This document shows positions 8,668 through 18,263 of a stretch of DNA of 64,000 nt, one piece after another. The notes under the pieces are model-generated. The model made no database searches. It saw only the letters and a list, made by a program, of their open reading frames with translations, and had not been told where the DNA came from. A program made the translations under genes and the position numbers. The stretch spans positions 36,093 through 100,092 of the forward strand of contig MIAG01000013.1 of NCBI GenBank assembly GCA_001829005.1. The letters are read 5' to 3'. The DNA comes from Sphingobacteriia bacterium RIFOXYC2_FULL_35_18. Its GTDB lineage: Bacteria; Bacteroidota; Bacteroidia; Chitinophagales; Chitinophagaceae. Each line of letters begins with the position of its first letter. The first letter of the stretch is position 1.

Positions 8668-10662
8668 TTATCGCAATACAACAGCTCCTAATGCCGGTAG
8701 ATGCACTTTTAACTGGTAACATTTAGAAGCTTTGTCTACCAATTTGCTCTGAATGGTTGGATTATACACGTCGCCAGTACCCCAGAACTCCTTACTATCG
8801 CTATTAAATATTTCAGCCCATTTTCCTTTTCCATGCACGTAAATTTCCCAATCATGCCTTACAACAGGTGTTACATTTAAAATCACGATCACATCATCTT
8901 TTTCTTTTTTGCCCTTGCGCTTGTACACCATTACCGAATCACTGCGGTGGTTTAAATCAACCCATTCAAATCCGCCTGGTTCAAACTGTTTTTCGTACAA
9001 AGCAGGTTCAGCTTGGTATAACTGATTCAGTTGTTGCACACAATATTTCATGCCGCCATGACTGGGATGTTGCAATAAATCCCATTGTAATTCAGACTTA
9101 TAATTCCATTCATTGGTTGCCCCAAATTCATTGCCCATGAATAATAACTTGGCACCTGGATGGGTAAACATATACGTATAGAGTATCCGCAGGTTGGCAA
9201 ATTTTTGCCATTCATCTCCTGGCATTTTATACAGCATGGGGCTCTTACCATGCACCACTTCATCATGACTTAAGGGCAACATAAAATTCTCATCATAGTA
9301 ATACATCATACTAAAGGAGAATTTATCTTGATGAAACTGCCTGAATATTGGATCCATTTTATAATAGTCCAAGGTATCATGCATCCAACCCATCATCCAT
9401 TTCATACCAAATCCAAGCCCACCTTCAAAAGTAGGTTTACTAATCTTTGGCCAATCCGTTGCTTCTTCTGCAATGGTTTGAATATCTGGGAAGTCTCTGT
9501 AGAGTGTTTCATTCAAATCTCTGATAAAATCAATGGCTTCTAAATTTCCATTACCTCCGTATTCATTCGGCTCCCACTGACCTTGGCCGCGGCTATAATC
9601 TAACCTTAACATAGAACTTACTGCGTCTACGCGAATGCCATCGGTATGAAACTGATCACACCAAAAACGCGCACTGCTGATTAAAAAAGATTTTACTTCT
9701 CCTCTTTTATAATTAAAAATATAGGAGTTCCAATCGGGGTGATAGCCTTTGCGCATGTCTGCATATTCATACGTATGCGTTCCATCAAACATAAACAATC
9801 CGTGTGCATCATATGGAAAATGAGAAGGTACCCAATCGAGTATCACACCAATGCCTGCTTGGTGAAAAGCGTCTACCAAATAAGCATATCCCTGCGGGGA
9901 TCCAAACCGCGATGTAGGCGCAAAATAGCCCGTGCCTTGATAACCCCAACTCCCATCAAATGGATGTTCCATCACAGGCATAAACTCCACATGCGTGAAA
10001 CCCATTTCTTTCACATAAGGAACCATTCGTTCTGCTATTTGCTCATATGTATTGTAAGACTCTTCATCGTTTTTATCTGGGCGCATCCAACTGGCCAAGT
10101 GCACTTCATATACACTGTAAGGACTCTTTAATGAATTCTTGGTCTTTCTATTTTTCATCCATTCATGGTCCTTCCATTCATAATTGGTTTGCCAAGTAAT
10201 GGATGCCGTAAATGGTCGCTTCTCCCAAAAATGTGCAAAGGGATCTCCCTTGTCTAATTTAATTCCATTGAATCCGTGTATATGGTATTTATATGCTTCT
10301 CCTTCTAATACATTCGGAATAAAGCCTTCCCAAATTCCTGAATTGTCTAATCTTACTTTGAGTGGATGGCTTGTTTTGTCCCAATTATTAAAATAACCTG
10401 TTACTGATATATATGTGGCATTGGGTGCCCATACGGCAAAATAAGTTCCTTTAGTTTCTAAAACTTCAATTTGCTTATTTCCAAAATACTCATATAAACT
10501 ATAGTGCGTTCCATTTTGAAAATTCCGCACAGCTTCTTCTGTAAACAATGAATAATTCCACACAGCTTGTTGTGTATCAACAAAATGAATGTCTTCGTAT
10601 TTTTTTTTATCAGCCTTTACAACTTTTATCGTTTTCTTGTTTCTTGATGATATACCGGACAT
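8668..10662 (-). CDS. glgB: 1,4-alpha-glucan branching enzyme (GH13)
   Basis: GlgB makes alpha-1,6 branches in glycogen. The 664-residue protein has an N-terminal CBM48-type beta-sandwich (YFAVWAPNATYISVTGYFNNWD). A GH13 barrel follows with GVILDWVPSHFPYDAHGL, the nucleophile segment GIRVDAVSSMLRLDYSR, acid-base segment IAEEATDWP and the conserved LSHDEVVHGKSPM. A C-terminal beta domain ends near ALGAVVLR. It lacks the extra N-terminal module of the longer E. coli GlgB. It stands 17 kb from glgC and glgA and is divergent from the beta-barrel gene. Confidence 0.94.
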   Translation of the reverse strand: MSGISSRNKKTIKVVKADKKKYEDIHFVDTQQAVWNYSLFTEEAVRNFQNGTHYSLYEYFGNKQIEVLETKGTYFAVWAPNATYISVTGYFNNWDKTSHPLKVRLDNSGIWEGFIPNVLEGEAYKYHIHGFNGIKLDKGDPFAHFWEKRPFTASITWQTNYEWKDHEWMKNRKTKNSLKSPYSVYEVHLASWMRPDKNDEESYNTYEQIAERMVPYVKEMGFTHVEFMPVMEHPFDGSWGYQGTGYFAPTSRFGSPQGYAYLVDAFHQAGIGVILDWVPSHFPYDAHGLFMFDGTHTYEYADMRKGYHPDWNSYIFNYKRGEVKSFLISSARFWCDQFHTDGIRVDAVSSMLRLDYSRGQGQWEPNEYGGNGNLEAIDFIRDLNETLYRDFPDIQTIAEEATDWPKISKPTFEGGLGFGMKWMMGWMHDTLDYYKMDPIFRQFHQDKFSFSMMYYYDENFMLPLSHDEVVHGKSPMLYKMPGDEWQKFANLRILYTYMFTHPGAKLLFMGNEFGATNEWNYKSELQWDLLQHPSHGGMKYCVQQLNQLYQAEPALYEKQFEPGGFEWVDLNHRSDSVMVYKRKGKKEKDDVIVILNVTPVVRHDWEIYVHGKGKWAEIFNSDSKEFWGTGDVYNPTIQSKLVDKASKCYQLKVHLPALGAVVLR

Positions 10663-10766
10663 ATTATGATTTTATTAACTGAAAAAAGTATGAACGGTAA
10701 AAATTGTTCATGAACATTTATGGAATTTACAACAAAATTCATCTAAAGACGAATTCAACTGCATTT

Positions 10767-13541
10767 ATGACCAGACTAACGCTAATACTGCTATGTTTAA
10801 TAGCAGGTATTTCAACAAGTTTTGCCCAGCAAAATGGATCTGTGAAAGGTTTAGTAACCGACACTTTAAACAAACAAAATTTAACGAATGCAGTAGTATC
10901 TGTATTAAGAGCAAAAGACTCTGTTTTGGTAAAATTTACCAGGACCAATAAAGAGGGCAGCTTTAATTTACCCAATATAAGTGCGGGTAAATATATTGTG
11001 ATGGTCACATATCCTAGTTACGCAGATTATGTAGATATTATTTCGGTAACGGAGGGATCAGTAACCGATTTAGGTAAAGTTCCGGTGATAACCAAAGCCA
11101 CATTATTACAAGAAGTAATAGTAAAACAAACCATTGGGTCTATCCGTATGAAGGGAGACACTACAGAATACAAAGCAGACAGTTTTAAAGTAAGTGCCAA
11201 TGCCGATGTACAAGAATTGTTGCGCAAAATGCCAGGTATTCAAGTAAACAGCAAAGGAGAAATTACTGCACAAGGGGAAAGAGTGCAAAAAGTATTGGTA
11301 GATGGGGAAGAGTTTTTTAGTGATGACCCAGCGGTTGTTACAAAGAACTTAAGAGCAGATGCAGTGGAGAAAGTACAAGCTTTCGATAAAAAAAGTGACC
11401 AGGCTGTTTTTACAGGGATTGATGATGGCCAAAAAATAAAGACCCTAAACCTTACTTTAAAAGAAGACAAGAAAAAAGGCTATTTCGGTAAAGCCGAAGC
11501 TGGTGGTGATTTTGACAAATATGGATATGGAAAATTATTGGCCAATTCATTCAAGGGTAAAAGAAAAATCTCCGGATACCTTACTACTGATAATACCAAA
11601 TTTGAATCGTTGAATTGGGACGAAAACAGAAACTATGGGGGCGATGCTAATACTACTACCCAAATAAACGACGATGGTGGTATGAGTATTTGGTCTACTG
11701 GTGATGAATTCAGTTATGGTAACGGTTTCCCAAGATCGGTAACAGGTGGATTTCATTTTAGCAATAAGTGGAATAAAGACAAGCACAATTCTAATAATAC
11801 CTACCAGTACAATCAATTGGACGTAAGTGGTATCAATTCTAATAAAACCCAGAATATTCTACCTGGTGCAGATTTAATTAGCACTAGTGTTCAAGATCAA
11901 TTCAGCAGCAGAAAAAGAAATAAGTTAACCAGCACTTATGAGTGGCAAATAGACTCAAGTAGTTCTTTAAAAATTACTGCAAGAGGCTCCATTGTAAATA
12001 GCAACAATGCTTCTAACTATTTTGGGCGAACCATCACCAGTGATAGTGTTTTACTAAACCAGAGTAATAGACTTACTTCCACTGTAGATGAAAATAAAAC
12101 CATGAACTCTACTATTTTTTATCGGAAACGTTTTAAAAAAATAGGCAGAACCATTTCCTTAAATAATGAAATCAACTATAACGACCGAGCAGATGATGGA
12201 TTCTTAACAGCCGACAATATTTTTTATGATGCATTGGGAAATATTGTTCGTAGAGATAATATTGATCAGCAAAAGATGAATAAACAAATTGTTACGACCA
12301 TCAATTCTACTGTCAATTATACGGAGCCACTTTGGAAAAACACTTTCTTAGTGATGAACTATAAATTAAGTGTTAGTAGAAACGATGCGGAGCGTAATAC
12401 CTTTGCAAAAAACACCGCCAATAATAAATACGATAATTTGGTAGACACATTAAGTAACCATTTTATTTTTAACACAACAGGGCATAACGGTAGTGTTAAT
12501 ATTCGGTACAGTGTTAAAAAATTCAATTTTTCTATTGGTTCTGGTTTAGGAACAGTTAATTATCGATTGAATGATTTGGTAAAACAAACCAATCGCAATG
12601 TAGTTTTCAACAACTTCATACCTGCTGTTTCGCTAAATCTTACGCCTAAACAACAACGCCGATTCTATTTCAACTATAACGGTTCTACTCAAAACCCTAC
12701 CCTTTCTCAAATACAACCAATTATAGACAATATTGATCCGTTGAATTTAACCATTGGAAACCCCAACTTAAAACAATCTTTTGTTCATCGTTTTAGTTTA
12801 GGCGGTTCCGATTACAAAGTATTGAAAAGCAGAAGTGTAAGTTTTAACGTGAACTATTCTAAAACAGAAAATGCCATTTCTAATTCAAGTTTTGTAGACT
12901 CAGAAGGTAGAAGAATCAACCAAGCCATAAACGTAGATGGGAATTATAATTTTAGTGCAAGAGTGGGATATGGTTTTGAAATAATACCATCCCTAAATTT
13001 AAATTTCGATATTGGCCCCAGAAAAAGTCGATTTGCTAACAGAGTAAATGGAATCAATAATACTACCCAAAATATTGCTACATCATATAGCATCAATGCT
13101 GGTTATTGGGGCGACAAATGGATCAATTTTTGGTTTCAAGGTAATGCCAACCAGAATAAATCTACTACTTCTATTAGGCCCGATATTGTTACCCAATTCT
13201 GGTCTTATGAAGCTTACGGAAACTTACAGTTCAAGCTAAAGAAAATTAAAACCTATATAGACGTTAATATAGATGCAAATATTTATCAGAAGACCGCTGT
13301 ATTTGCCGATCAAAGAGATGTATATATTATTAATGCTTCTGTAAGAAAAATTATTTCTAAAAACGACCAGTGGGAGTTAAAAGCTTCCGTAAACGATTTA
13401 TTTAATCAAAACTTGGGCATTAACAGAAATGCTAGCAGCAACTTTATTACAGAAACAACAAATCAAAGCATTCAGCGCTATTTCTTATTTTCTTTAATCT
13501 GGAATTTTAGTAAAAACGGTAAACCTACTCAAGGATTTTAA
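10767..13541 (+). CDS. Outer-membrane beta-barrel protein with CarboxypepD_reg-like domain
   Basis: From ATG 10767 the 924-residue protein has a signal peptide (MTRLTLILLCLIAGISTSFAQ) and a carboxypeptidase-regulatory-like beta sandwich (about 25-100, GSVKGLVTDTLNKQNLTNAV). A plug-like segment (about 110-220, KMPGIQVNSKGEITAQGERV, VDGEEFFSDDPAV) precedes a long barrel rich in alternating aromatic/polar strands ending in F. This arrangement fits the OMP_b-brl_3 / TonB-receptor-like family. No clear TonB box or partner SusD is seen, so the cargo is unknown. A frame from 10704/10710 would add about 19-21 residues before the signal peptide and is less likely. The stop is one base from the next start, implying coupling with the GLPGLI gene. 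Confidence 0.87.
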   Translation: MTRLTLILLCLIAGISTSFAQQNGSVKGLVTDTLNKQNLTNAVVSVLRAKDSVLVKFTRTNKEGSFNLPNISAGKYIVMVTYPSYADYVDIISVTEGSVTDLGKVPVITKATLLQEVIVKQTIGSIRMKGDTTEYKADSFKVSANADVQELLRKMPGIQVNSKGEITAQGERVQKVLVDGEEFFSDDPAVVTKNLRADAVEKVQAFDKKSDQAVFTGIDDGQKIKTLNLTLKEDKKKGYFGKAEAGGDFDKYGYGKLLANSFKGKRKISGYLTTDNTKFESLNWDENRNYGGDANTTTQINDDGGMSIWSTGDEFSYGNGFPRSVTGGFHFSNKWNKDKHNSNNTYQYNQLDVSGINSNKTQNILPGADLISTSVQDQFSSRKRNKLTSTYEWQIDSSSSLKITARGSIVNSNNASNYFGRTITSDSVLLNQSNRLTSTVDENKTMNSTIFYRKRFKKIGRTISLNNEINYNDRADDGFLTADNIFYDALGNIVRRDNIDQQKMNKQIVTTINSTVNYTEPLWKNTFLVMNYKLSVSRNDAERNTFAKNTANNKYDNLVDTLSNHFIFNTTGHNGSVNIRYSVKKFNFSIGSGLGTVNYRLNDLVKQTNRNVVFNNFIPAVSLNLTPKQQRRFYFNYNGSTQNPTLSQIQPIIDNIDPLNLTIGNPNLKQSFVHRFSLGGSDYKVLKSRSVSFNVNYSKTENAISNSSFVDSEGRRINQAINVDGNYNFSARVGYGFEIIPSLNLNFDIGPRKSRFANRVNGINNTTQNIATSYSINAGYWGDKWINFWFQGNANQNKSTTSIRPDIVTQFWSYEAYGNLQFKLKKIKTYIDVNIDANIYQKTAVFADQRDVYIINASVRKIISKNDQWELKASVNDLFNQNLGINRNASSNFITETTNQSIQRYFLFSLIWNFSKNGKPTQGF

Positions 13542-13542
13542 T

Positions 13543-14286
13543 ATGAAAAAGACAATCGCAATCATCGCAATATTATTTGTATCTGTTCAATTGAATGCAC
13601 AGGTACAGTTTATTAATTCAGGTAAAATTGAGTTCGAAAAGAAAATTAACCAACATGCACCTATTTTAGACGAGCCCGAAAATTTGTGGACTGCTGAAAT
13701 GCTAAAGCAAATGCCCAAATTTGTTTCAGACACTTATGAATTAAAGTTTACTAATAATAAATCTGTTTATAAGCTAGCGAAAGAAAACCCTACCAATCGC
13801 TATATGATGTGGGGTTCTAAGCCTGTTGATACAGATGCAATTATTCAAGACCTTCAAAACGCAAACACTAGTGCACAAAAAGAAATTTTTGAGAATACTT
13901 ATGTCATCAAAGACAGTATAAGAAATTTAGAATGGAAAATTGCCGATGAAACCAGAGAAATTGCTGGCTTTGAATGCAGAAAAGCAGTTACTAAAATTTG
14001 CGACTCTGTTTATGTAGTAGCTTTTTATACCGATCAAATTCCGGTAAGTGCGGGCCCAGAAAGTTTTGGAGGCTTACCAGGTATGATATTGGGATTAGCT
14101 GTTCCAAGATTATATACAACTTGGTTTGCCACTAAAGTAGAATTGACTGAACCTACTCCAGCAGATTTAAATCCAAAACAAAAGGGAAAGCAAGTAACCC
14201 GGGCACAACTAACTGCGGAATTGTCAAAAGGACTAAAAGACTGGGGAAAAGATGGGGCTAGAAGAATGTGGGTTGCGCAATTGTAA
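13543..14286 (+). CDS. GLPGLI family secreted protein
   Basis: This 247-residue protein has a signal peptide (MKKTIAIIAILFVSVQLNAQ) and the family hallmark GLPGMILGL near residues 184-192, preceded by AFYTDQIPVSAGPESFGG. The hydrophilic middle region (EWKIADETREIAGFECRKAV) is also typical. GLPGLI proteins are exported proteins of unknown biochemical role in Bacteroidota, often encoded beside outer-membrane barrel proteins of the kind found immediately upstream. The one-base gap to that gene implies a two-gene operon, and the product may act with the barrel in the periplasm. It ends convergently with the cbb3 cluster. Confidence 0.9.
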   Translation: MKKTIAIIAILFVSVQLNAQVQFINSGKIEFEKKINQHAPILDEPENLWTAEMLKQMPKFVSDTYELKFTNNKSVYKLAKENPTNRYMMWGSKPVDTDAIIQDLQNANTSAQKEIFENTYVIKDSIRNLEWKIADETREIAGFECRKAVTKICDSVYVVAFYTDQIPVSAGPESFGGLPGMILGLAVPRLYTTWFATKVELTEPTPADLNPKQKGKQVTRAQLTAELSKGLKDWGKDGARRMWVAQL

Positions 14287-14316
14287 TAATCATTTAGAAT
14301 GGATCATTAAAAATGT

Positions 14317-15027
14317 TTAGTGCGAACAATCAATAGCATCGGTTCCTTGTATAGCCGAATTTAAATAGGGACTAACAAAAGGTATGTCTAAATTTAGTCC
14401 ACGGAGTATCAACAAACAGCCAATGATAAAGGTAAACACCGGTACCAATTTTCTAAATTGCTGACGTAGCTGGTTGGGTAATTTATGTGCAGCTGCCACC
14501 AACAATATCATAGCAGGTATGGTGCCCAATCCAAAGAATCCCATAAACAACATTGACTCATATATATTATGGGCAACCAATGATGCAGCAACAGCTGTAT
14601 AAACCAATCCACAGGGCAATAACCCATTTAATACACCAAAAATATACATCCATCCTACAGATTGTTTCTGCATAATTTTCTGCATGGCATTGATTTGCCA
14701 TTGCTTAAAACCATTTAAAAAAGGCATTGATGTTTGTGGAAATAGTCTAGGTAATAAAACTGAAAAAACAATAACAAGGCCAAGCACAATTGAAACAATT
14801 TGGGTAACCCCAAACCAATTTACTCCCCTACCCAATAAACCAGCTGCAATACCAATACCAATATAAGTACTTACTCTTCCAATATTATAGAAGATTACGG
14901 CCAGCCATTTGTACAGACCATTAAAAGCTTGGAAGGGCAAAGACAATGCCAATGGACCACACATACCAATACAATGAACACTGCCCCCAAAGCCCAGCAC
15001 AAAAGCAGATATCAGCAGTACTTCCAT
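14317..15027 (-). CDS. Sulfite exporter TauE/SafE (DsbD-like transmembrane) protein of the cbb3 cluster
   Basis: The 236-residue polytopic protein begins MEVLLISAFVLGFGGSVHCIGMCGPLAL. The GS-HC-GMCGPL motif has paired cysteines as in the DsbD_2/UreH-like membrane family. A second GLLPCGLVYTAVAAS motif in the middle repeats the Cys-containing helix, and about six membrane segments are visible. In Bacteroidota this gene commonly closes cbb3 oxidase clusters, and a role in copper or thiol handling during oxidase assembly is inferred. It begins two bases after ccoH and is the last gene of the cluster. Confidence 0.85.
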   Translation of the reverse strand: MEVLLISAFVLGFGGSVHCIGMCGPLALSLPFQAFNGLYKWLAVIFYNIGRVSTYIGIGIAAGLLGRGVNWFGVTQIVSIVLGLVIVFSVLLPRLFPQTSMPFLNGFKQWQINAMQKIMQKQSVGWMYIFGVLNGLLPCGLVYTAVAASLVAHNIYESMLFMGFFGLGTIPAMILLVAAAHKLPNQLRQQFRKLVPVFTFIIGCLLILRGLNLDIPFVSPYLNSAIQGTDAIDCSH

Positions 15028-15029
15028 AA

Positions 15030-15467
15030 TTAAGGAATAAAAATCACTTCTTCGGCATAGTAGTTTTTACCTGCACTGGTAAAACTGATTTTAGCAATAT
15101 ACTTTCCTTTATTGAATTGTGCAACCGGAAAAACATAAACCCCATTATTGGATGCGGCTAAGTTCAATTTCCTATCCGATTTTTCTGATGCTGGATTATA
15201 AAAATGAACTTCTGCCTTGGTAATAGCAGCGGCTGTAGTTGAGTCAATTTTTAAAATAATTTGCTGGTCTTGTTTCACAACACTAACTTTTGTAGGTAGC
15301 GCATTTGCATTGGCAGTAGCTTGTAGCTTACCATTAAAAGCCATTTCTTTTTCGTAATAATTAGACTCTACCATTTCAATATCAACTTGCATGGTTTTCC
15401 ATACCAGAAATAATATAAATGCTACGCCCAATCCAAATGCCACTACAATTCTATATCCCCAATTCAT
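15030..15467 (-). CDS. ccoH: FixH/CcoH family protein
   Basis: This 145-residue protein has one N-terminal membrane segment (about 5-22, YRIVVAFGLGVAFILFLVW) and a periplasmic domain beginning VDIEMVESNYYEKEMAFNGKL. The E-x-NYYEKE region is characteristic of the FixH family, needed for assembly or stability of cbb3 oxidase. Its place between ccoG and the SafE-like gene supports the call. It sits nine bases after the ccoG stop. Confidence 0.87.
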   Translation of the reverse strand: MNWGYRIVVAFGLGVAFILFLVWKTMQVDIEMVESNYYEKEMAFNGKLQATANANALPTKVSVVKQDQQIILKIDSTTAAAITKAEVHFYNPASEKSDRKLNLAASNNGVYVFPVAQFNKGKYIAKISFTSAGKNYYAEEVIFIP

Positions 15468-15476
15468 TTTTTTGTA

Positions 15477-16862
15477 TTAAAGGTCGCTAATAAATATGGC
15501 TTTCTTAGTAGTAATCACTTTATCGCCACTGAGTAATTTTATTTCATATTCCTCTTTCCTGTTCTTAATCTTGTTGCTGTCTACTTTAATGAAAAAAGTT
15601 TCTTCTGCCAATTGTCTACCCTTTAATGTATCTAAGGTTTGACCAATTCGTTCAATTTGCACATCAGGATCTGTTGCAACCAATCTATAAGGAAGATCTC
15701 TATTGCTCTTATTGGTTACTTTAATTCTAAATAAGTTGCTAATAGTTCCGTCTTTGTTTTCTTGCATACCTTGACCTGGCACACGCAAAATGGTTGCATC
15801 AAAAGTAGTTCTGGTTACAATTAAAATCCCTAATAACACCATTAAAATAACCAATACACCTGAATAAGCTTTAATGCGATAAGTAAACTCGAACTTCTTA
15901 CCAGATGCTATTTGATTTTCAGACGCAAAAGTGATCAGATTTTCTGGCTTGTTCACTTTCTTCATCATCATATTACAAGCGTCAATACAAGCTGTACAGT
16001 TTACACATTCTAACTGGGTACCATTCCGGATATCTATATTAGTAGGGCATACATTTACACACATACCACAATCAATACAATCCCCTGCACCTTCTGTTGC
16101 TTTCTTTTTATTTCTAGGTTCCCCCCTTAAATAATCATAAGCAACTACAATAGAATTTTTATCCAATAAAACCCCTTGTAATCTTCCATAAGGACAAATA
16201 ACGGTACACACAATTTCTCTAACGAAAGCATAAACTGTATAAAAAACCAAGGTGAAAAATATGATGGCAATAAAGCCGCCAATATGTTCAGACAAAGGAT
16301 CTGTGATGATTTTAAACAGTTGATCTGTTCCTATTATATAGGCAAGAAAAGTATTTGAAATAGCAAAACTGAGCACTAAAAAAACAATATGCTTAATGGT
16401 TTTTCTGACATATAATTCAGTAGTCCATTTTTTCCCATTATTGATTTTTTGCTTATTACCATCTCCTTCAATGAAGTACTCAATTTTTCTGAAAATCATT
16501 TCCATGAATATGGTTTGTGGACAAACCCATCCACAAAAAAAACGACCATAAATCAAGGTGAAGATGACAATGAAGAGCATGAAGATAATCATGCCCAACC
16601 CGAACATGATAAAATCTTGTGGAGTAAAGAGTGAGCCGAAAAAAGTAAATTCTCCTTGCGGAATATTAAACTGAAACAAGGGATTGCCATCTATTCGAAT
16701 AAATGGCATCGAAAAAAACAAAACAACATAAACATAACTCAAATAAGTTCTGTACTGGTATAATTTGCCTTTGGGCTGAAGGGCATGCACCCAATTTCTT
16801 TTTCCCTTACTGTCTACTGTAGAATGTAAACTCCTAAAATCTGCTTGCTTCGACTCACTCAT
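15477..16862 (-). CDS. ccoG: Cytochrome c oxidase accessory protein CcoG (4Fe-4S membrane protein)
   Basis: CcoG (RdxA/FixG) is a membrane iron-sulfur protein that helps deliver copper to cbb3 oxidase. The protein (461 aa from ATG 16862) has several membrane segments, an NapH-like portion with FFCGWVCPQTIFMEM and REIVCTVICPYGRLQG, and a two-cluster ferredoxin segment CIDCGMCVNVCPTN plus CVNCTACIDAC. A periplasmic Ig-like C-terminal domain follows. An alternative ATG at 16871 would add three residues. The gene lies directly after ccoP in the cluster. Confidence 0.93.
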   Translation of the reverse strand: MSESKQADFRSLHSTVDSKGKRNWVHALQPKGKLYQYRTYLSYVYVVLFFSMPFIRIDGNPLFQFNIPQGEFTFFGSLFTPQDFIMFGLGMIIFMLFIVIFTLIYGRFFCGWVCPQTIFMEMIFRKIEYFIEGDGNKQKINNGKKWTTELYVRKTIKHIVFLVLSFAISNTFLAYIIGTDQLFKIITDPLSEHIGGFIAIIFFTLVFYTVYAFVREIVCTVICPYGRLQGVLLDKNSIVVAYDYLRGEPRNKKKATEGAGDCIDCGMCVNVCPTNIDIRNGTQLECVNCTACIDACNMMMKKVNKPENLITFASENQIASGKKFEFTYRIKAYSGVLVILMVLLGILIVTRTTFDATILRVPGQGMQENKDGTISNLFRIKVTNKSNRDLPYRLVATDPDVQIERIGQTLDTLKGRQLAEETFFIKVDSNKIKNRKEEYEIKLLSGDKVITTKKAIFISDL

Positions 16863-16880
16863 AATATTCATTTATACCAC

Positions 16881-18035
16881 CTACTTCATTGCAGGTGCTG
16901 TTGTTGAATCAGCAGCTGGTGCTGCTCCTGCTTCAACAAACAATTCTCCTTGTTTTTCTTTGGCTGGTTGTGGATTAGTACCCTGCAAAGATTTTACATA
17001 ACTAGCTATCTGTGCAATTTGAATGGGTGAATAATCATCCTTCCAACTCTTCATTCCTTTTTCTGGCCAACCATATTTAATAGAATAAAATATGGCTTTG
17101 ATATCTCCCTTGTGCAACCAATAATCATCGGTTAAATTAGGTCCAATTCCAGGTGCACCATTTACTATGGCACTTCCATTTTCAGCATGGCAGGTTGCAC
17201 AAGCTCCAGGTTTAATATATAATTCCTTCCCTTTTGCAATGTCATCTGCACCCATCATTTTTACGGTATTTTCATCTACATTGTTGGCAGATTTTTCTAG
17301 ATAAGCAGCTTGTTGAATAGCAGCCTGTTCCATATCCATGGCTAATTCTGCTTGTTGTAATGGTTTAGTACCAGCAACATGATAATTGTATAAATAAACA
17401 ACACCAAAAATTAAACTAAGTGCAAATCCCCATCTCCACCAAACAGGCACTTCATTATCCAATTCCTTAATTCCATCGTAATCATGCCCTAAATCTAAAC
17501 GAGCAATATCTTCATTGGTATTTCTGTTGTACAATCGATCAAACCATGCGATTTTTTCTTTTTCAACAACAGGTGTAGCTCCAGCAGCAACTGCAGTTTG
17601 AATGGCTTCTTTCTTCAAAAAGCTTCTGATACCATTGGCAAAATAAACAATGATGATCATTTCTAATACCACTATAAATGCCAACATTAGTATGATGGTT
17701 TCAGATACTACTGTTTTTGTTCCGGCAGGAACATTGGCAGATTGAGCAAATAATGATCCAGCGGAAATCAACACAAACAAAACAGTTAAAGCAGCAGCTT
17801 TTGAAGCACCACTTTGTTTTTCTTGCTCTACTTTATTTTTAATTGCTAAGATAAATACATTGCCCAACATAAAAATCACCATGGCTAATAAGCCAATTAC
17901 TGTGATTAATACATAAGCAACAGTAGAATCATAAAATACTTCTTTGGCAACAGGTGCTTCTTCTTTAGCAGCATCCTGTGCCCAGATAATATTTGCAGCT
18001 AAGCTGGCAAGTAAAAGCAGGAGCAATTTTTGCAT
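16881..18035 (-). CDS. ccoP: cbb3-type cytochrome c oxidase subunit III (diheme-family CcoP-like, one CxxCH)
   Basis: CcoP passes electrons to the cbb3 oxidase core. From ATG 18035 the 384-residue protein starts with a signal-like segment (MQKLLLLLLASLAANIIWAQ) and has further membrane segments near 39-63, 83-98, 111-133 and 200-217. The NEVPVWWRWGF motif is characteristic of CcoP/FixP. One heme c site CATCH is at 279-283, with an axial-ligand candidate Met in WPEKGMKSW. Classical proteobacterial CcoP has two CxxCH motifs; only one is present here, with an expanded N-terminal membrane region. Other possible starts are 18077 and 18098; the latter overlaps the ccoQ stop by eight bases. Confidence 0.88.
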   Translation of the reverse strand: MQKLLLLLLASLAANIIWAQDAAKEEAPVAKEVFYDSTVAYVLITVIGLLAMVIFMLGNVFILAIKNKVEQEKQSGASKAAALTVLFVLISAGSLFAQSANVPAGTKTVVSETIILMLAFIVVLEMIIIVYFANGIRSFLKKEAIQTAVAAGATPVVEKEKIAWFDRLYNRNTNEDIARLDLGHDYDGIKELDNEVPVWWRWGFALSLIFGVVYLYNYHVAGTKPLQQAELAMDMEQAAIQQAAYLEKSANNVDENTVKMMGADDIAKGKELYIKPGACATCHAENGSAIVNGAPGIGPNLTDDYWLHKGDIKAIFYSIKYGWPEKGMKSWKDDYSPIQIAQIASYVKSLQGTNPQPAKEKQGELFVEAGAAPAADSTTAPAMK

Positions 18036-18090
18036 CAATGCTTTTTGTTTGTTGAAATAAGATATACTAGTTAACATATACAATTTTTTA

Positions 18091-18252
18091 TCAGTCATTG
18101 ATTGGAATTTGGCTATTCTTTTCCATTTTTTCTTTGTTGGCAGACATAACATACCAAGTAACCACCCCAAAAAACACTGTGAATATCACCAATGAAACCA
18201 TTGGATAAATATTGACGTTTTCAATACTGGTTACATAATTTTTAAATTTCAT
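18091..18252 (-). CDS. ccoQ: cbb3 oxidase small subunit CcoQ
   Basis: Reading the gap between ccoNO and ccoP on the minus strand gives a 53-residue frame starting MKFKNYVTSIENVNIYPMVS and ending NSQIPIND. It has one membrane segment (SLVIFTVFFGVVTWYVM, about 20-36) followed by a charged tail (SANKEKMEK). Size, single helix and position between ccoNO and ccoP are those of CcoQ/FixQ, which stabilises the oxidase complex. Its stop overlaps a possible upstream ATG of ccoP. The frame is short but its context is decisive. Confidence 0.85.
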   Translation of the reverse strand: MKFKNYVTSIENVNIYPMVSLVIFTVFFGVVTWYVMSANKEKMEKNSQIPIND

Positions 18253-18263
18253 ACAGATGAATT

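Noticed and set aside
14287..14316. AATCATTT ... GGATCATT between the GLPGLI gene and the cbb3 cluster considered as a terminator.
   Set aside because: The arms pair poorly, and there is no T-run on either strand long enough to support termination.
16881..18170. Longest frame of ccoP starting at 18170.
   Set aside because: It would overlap ccoQ by 80 bases; an internal ATG at 18035 gives a normal signal-like N terminus.
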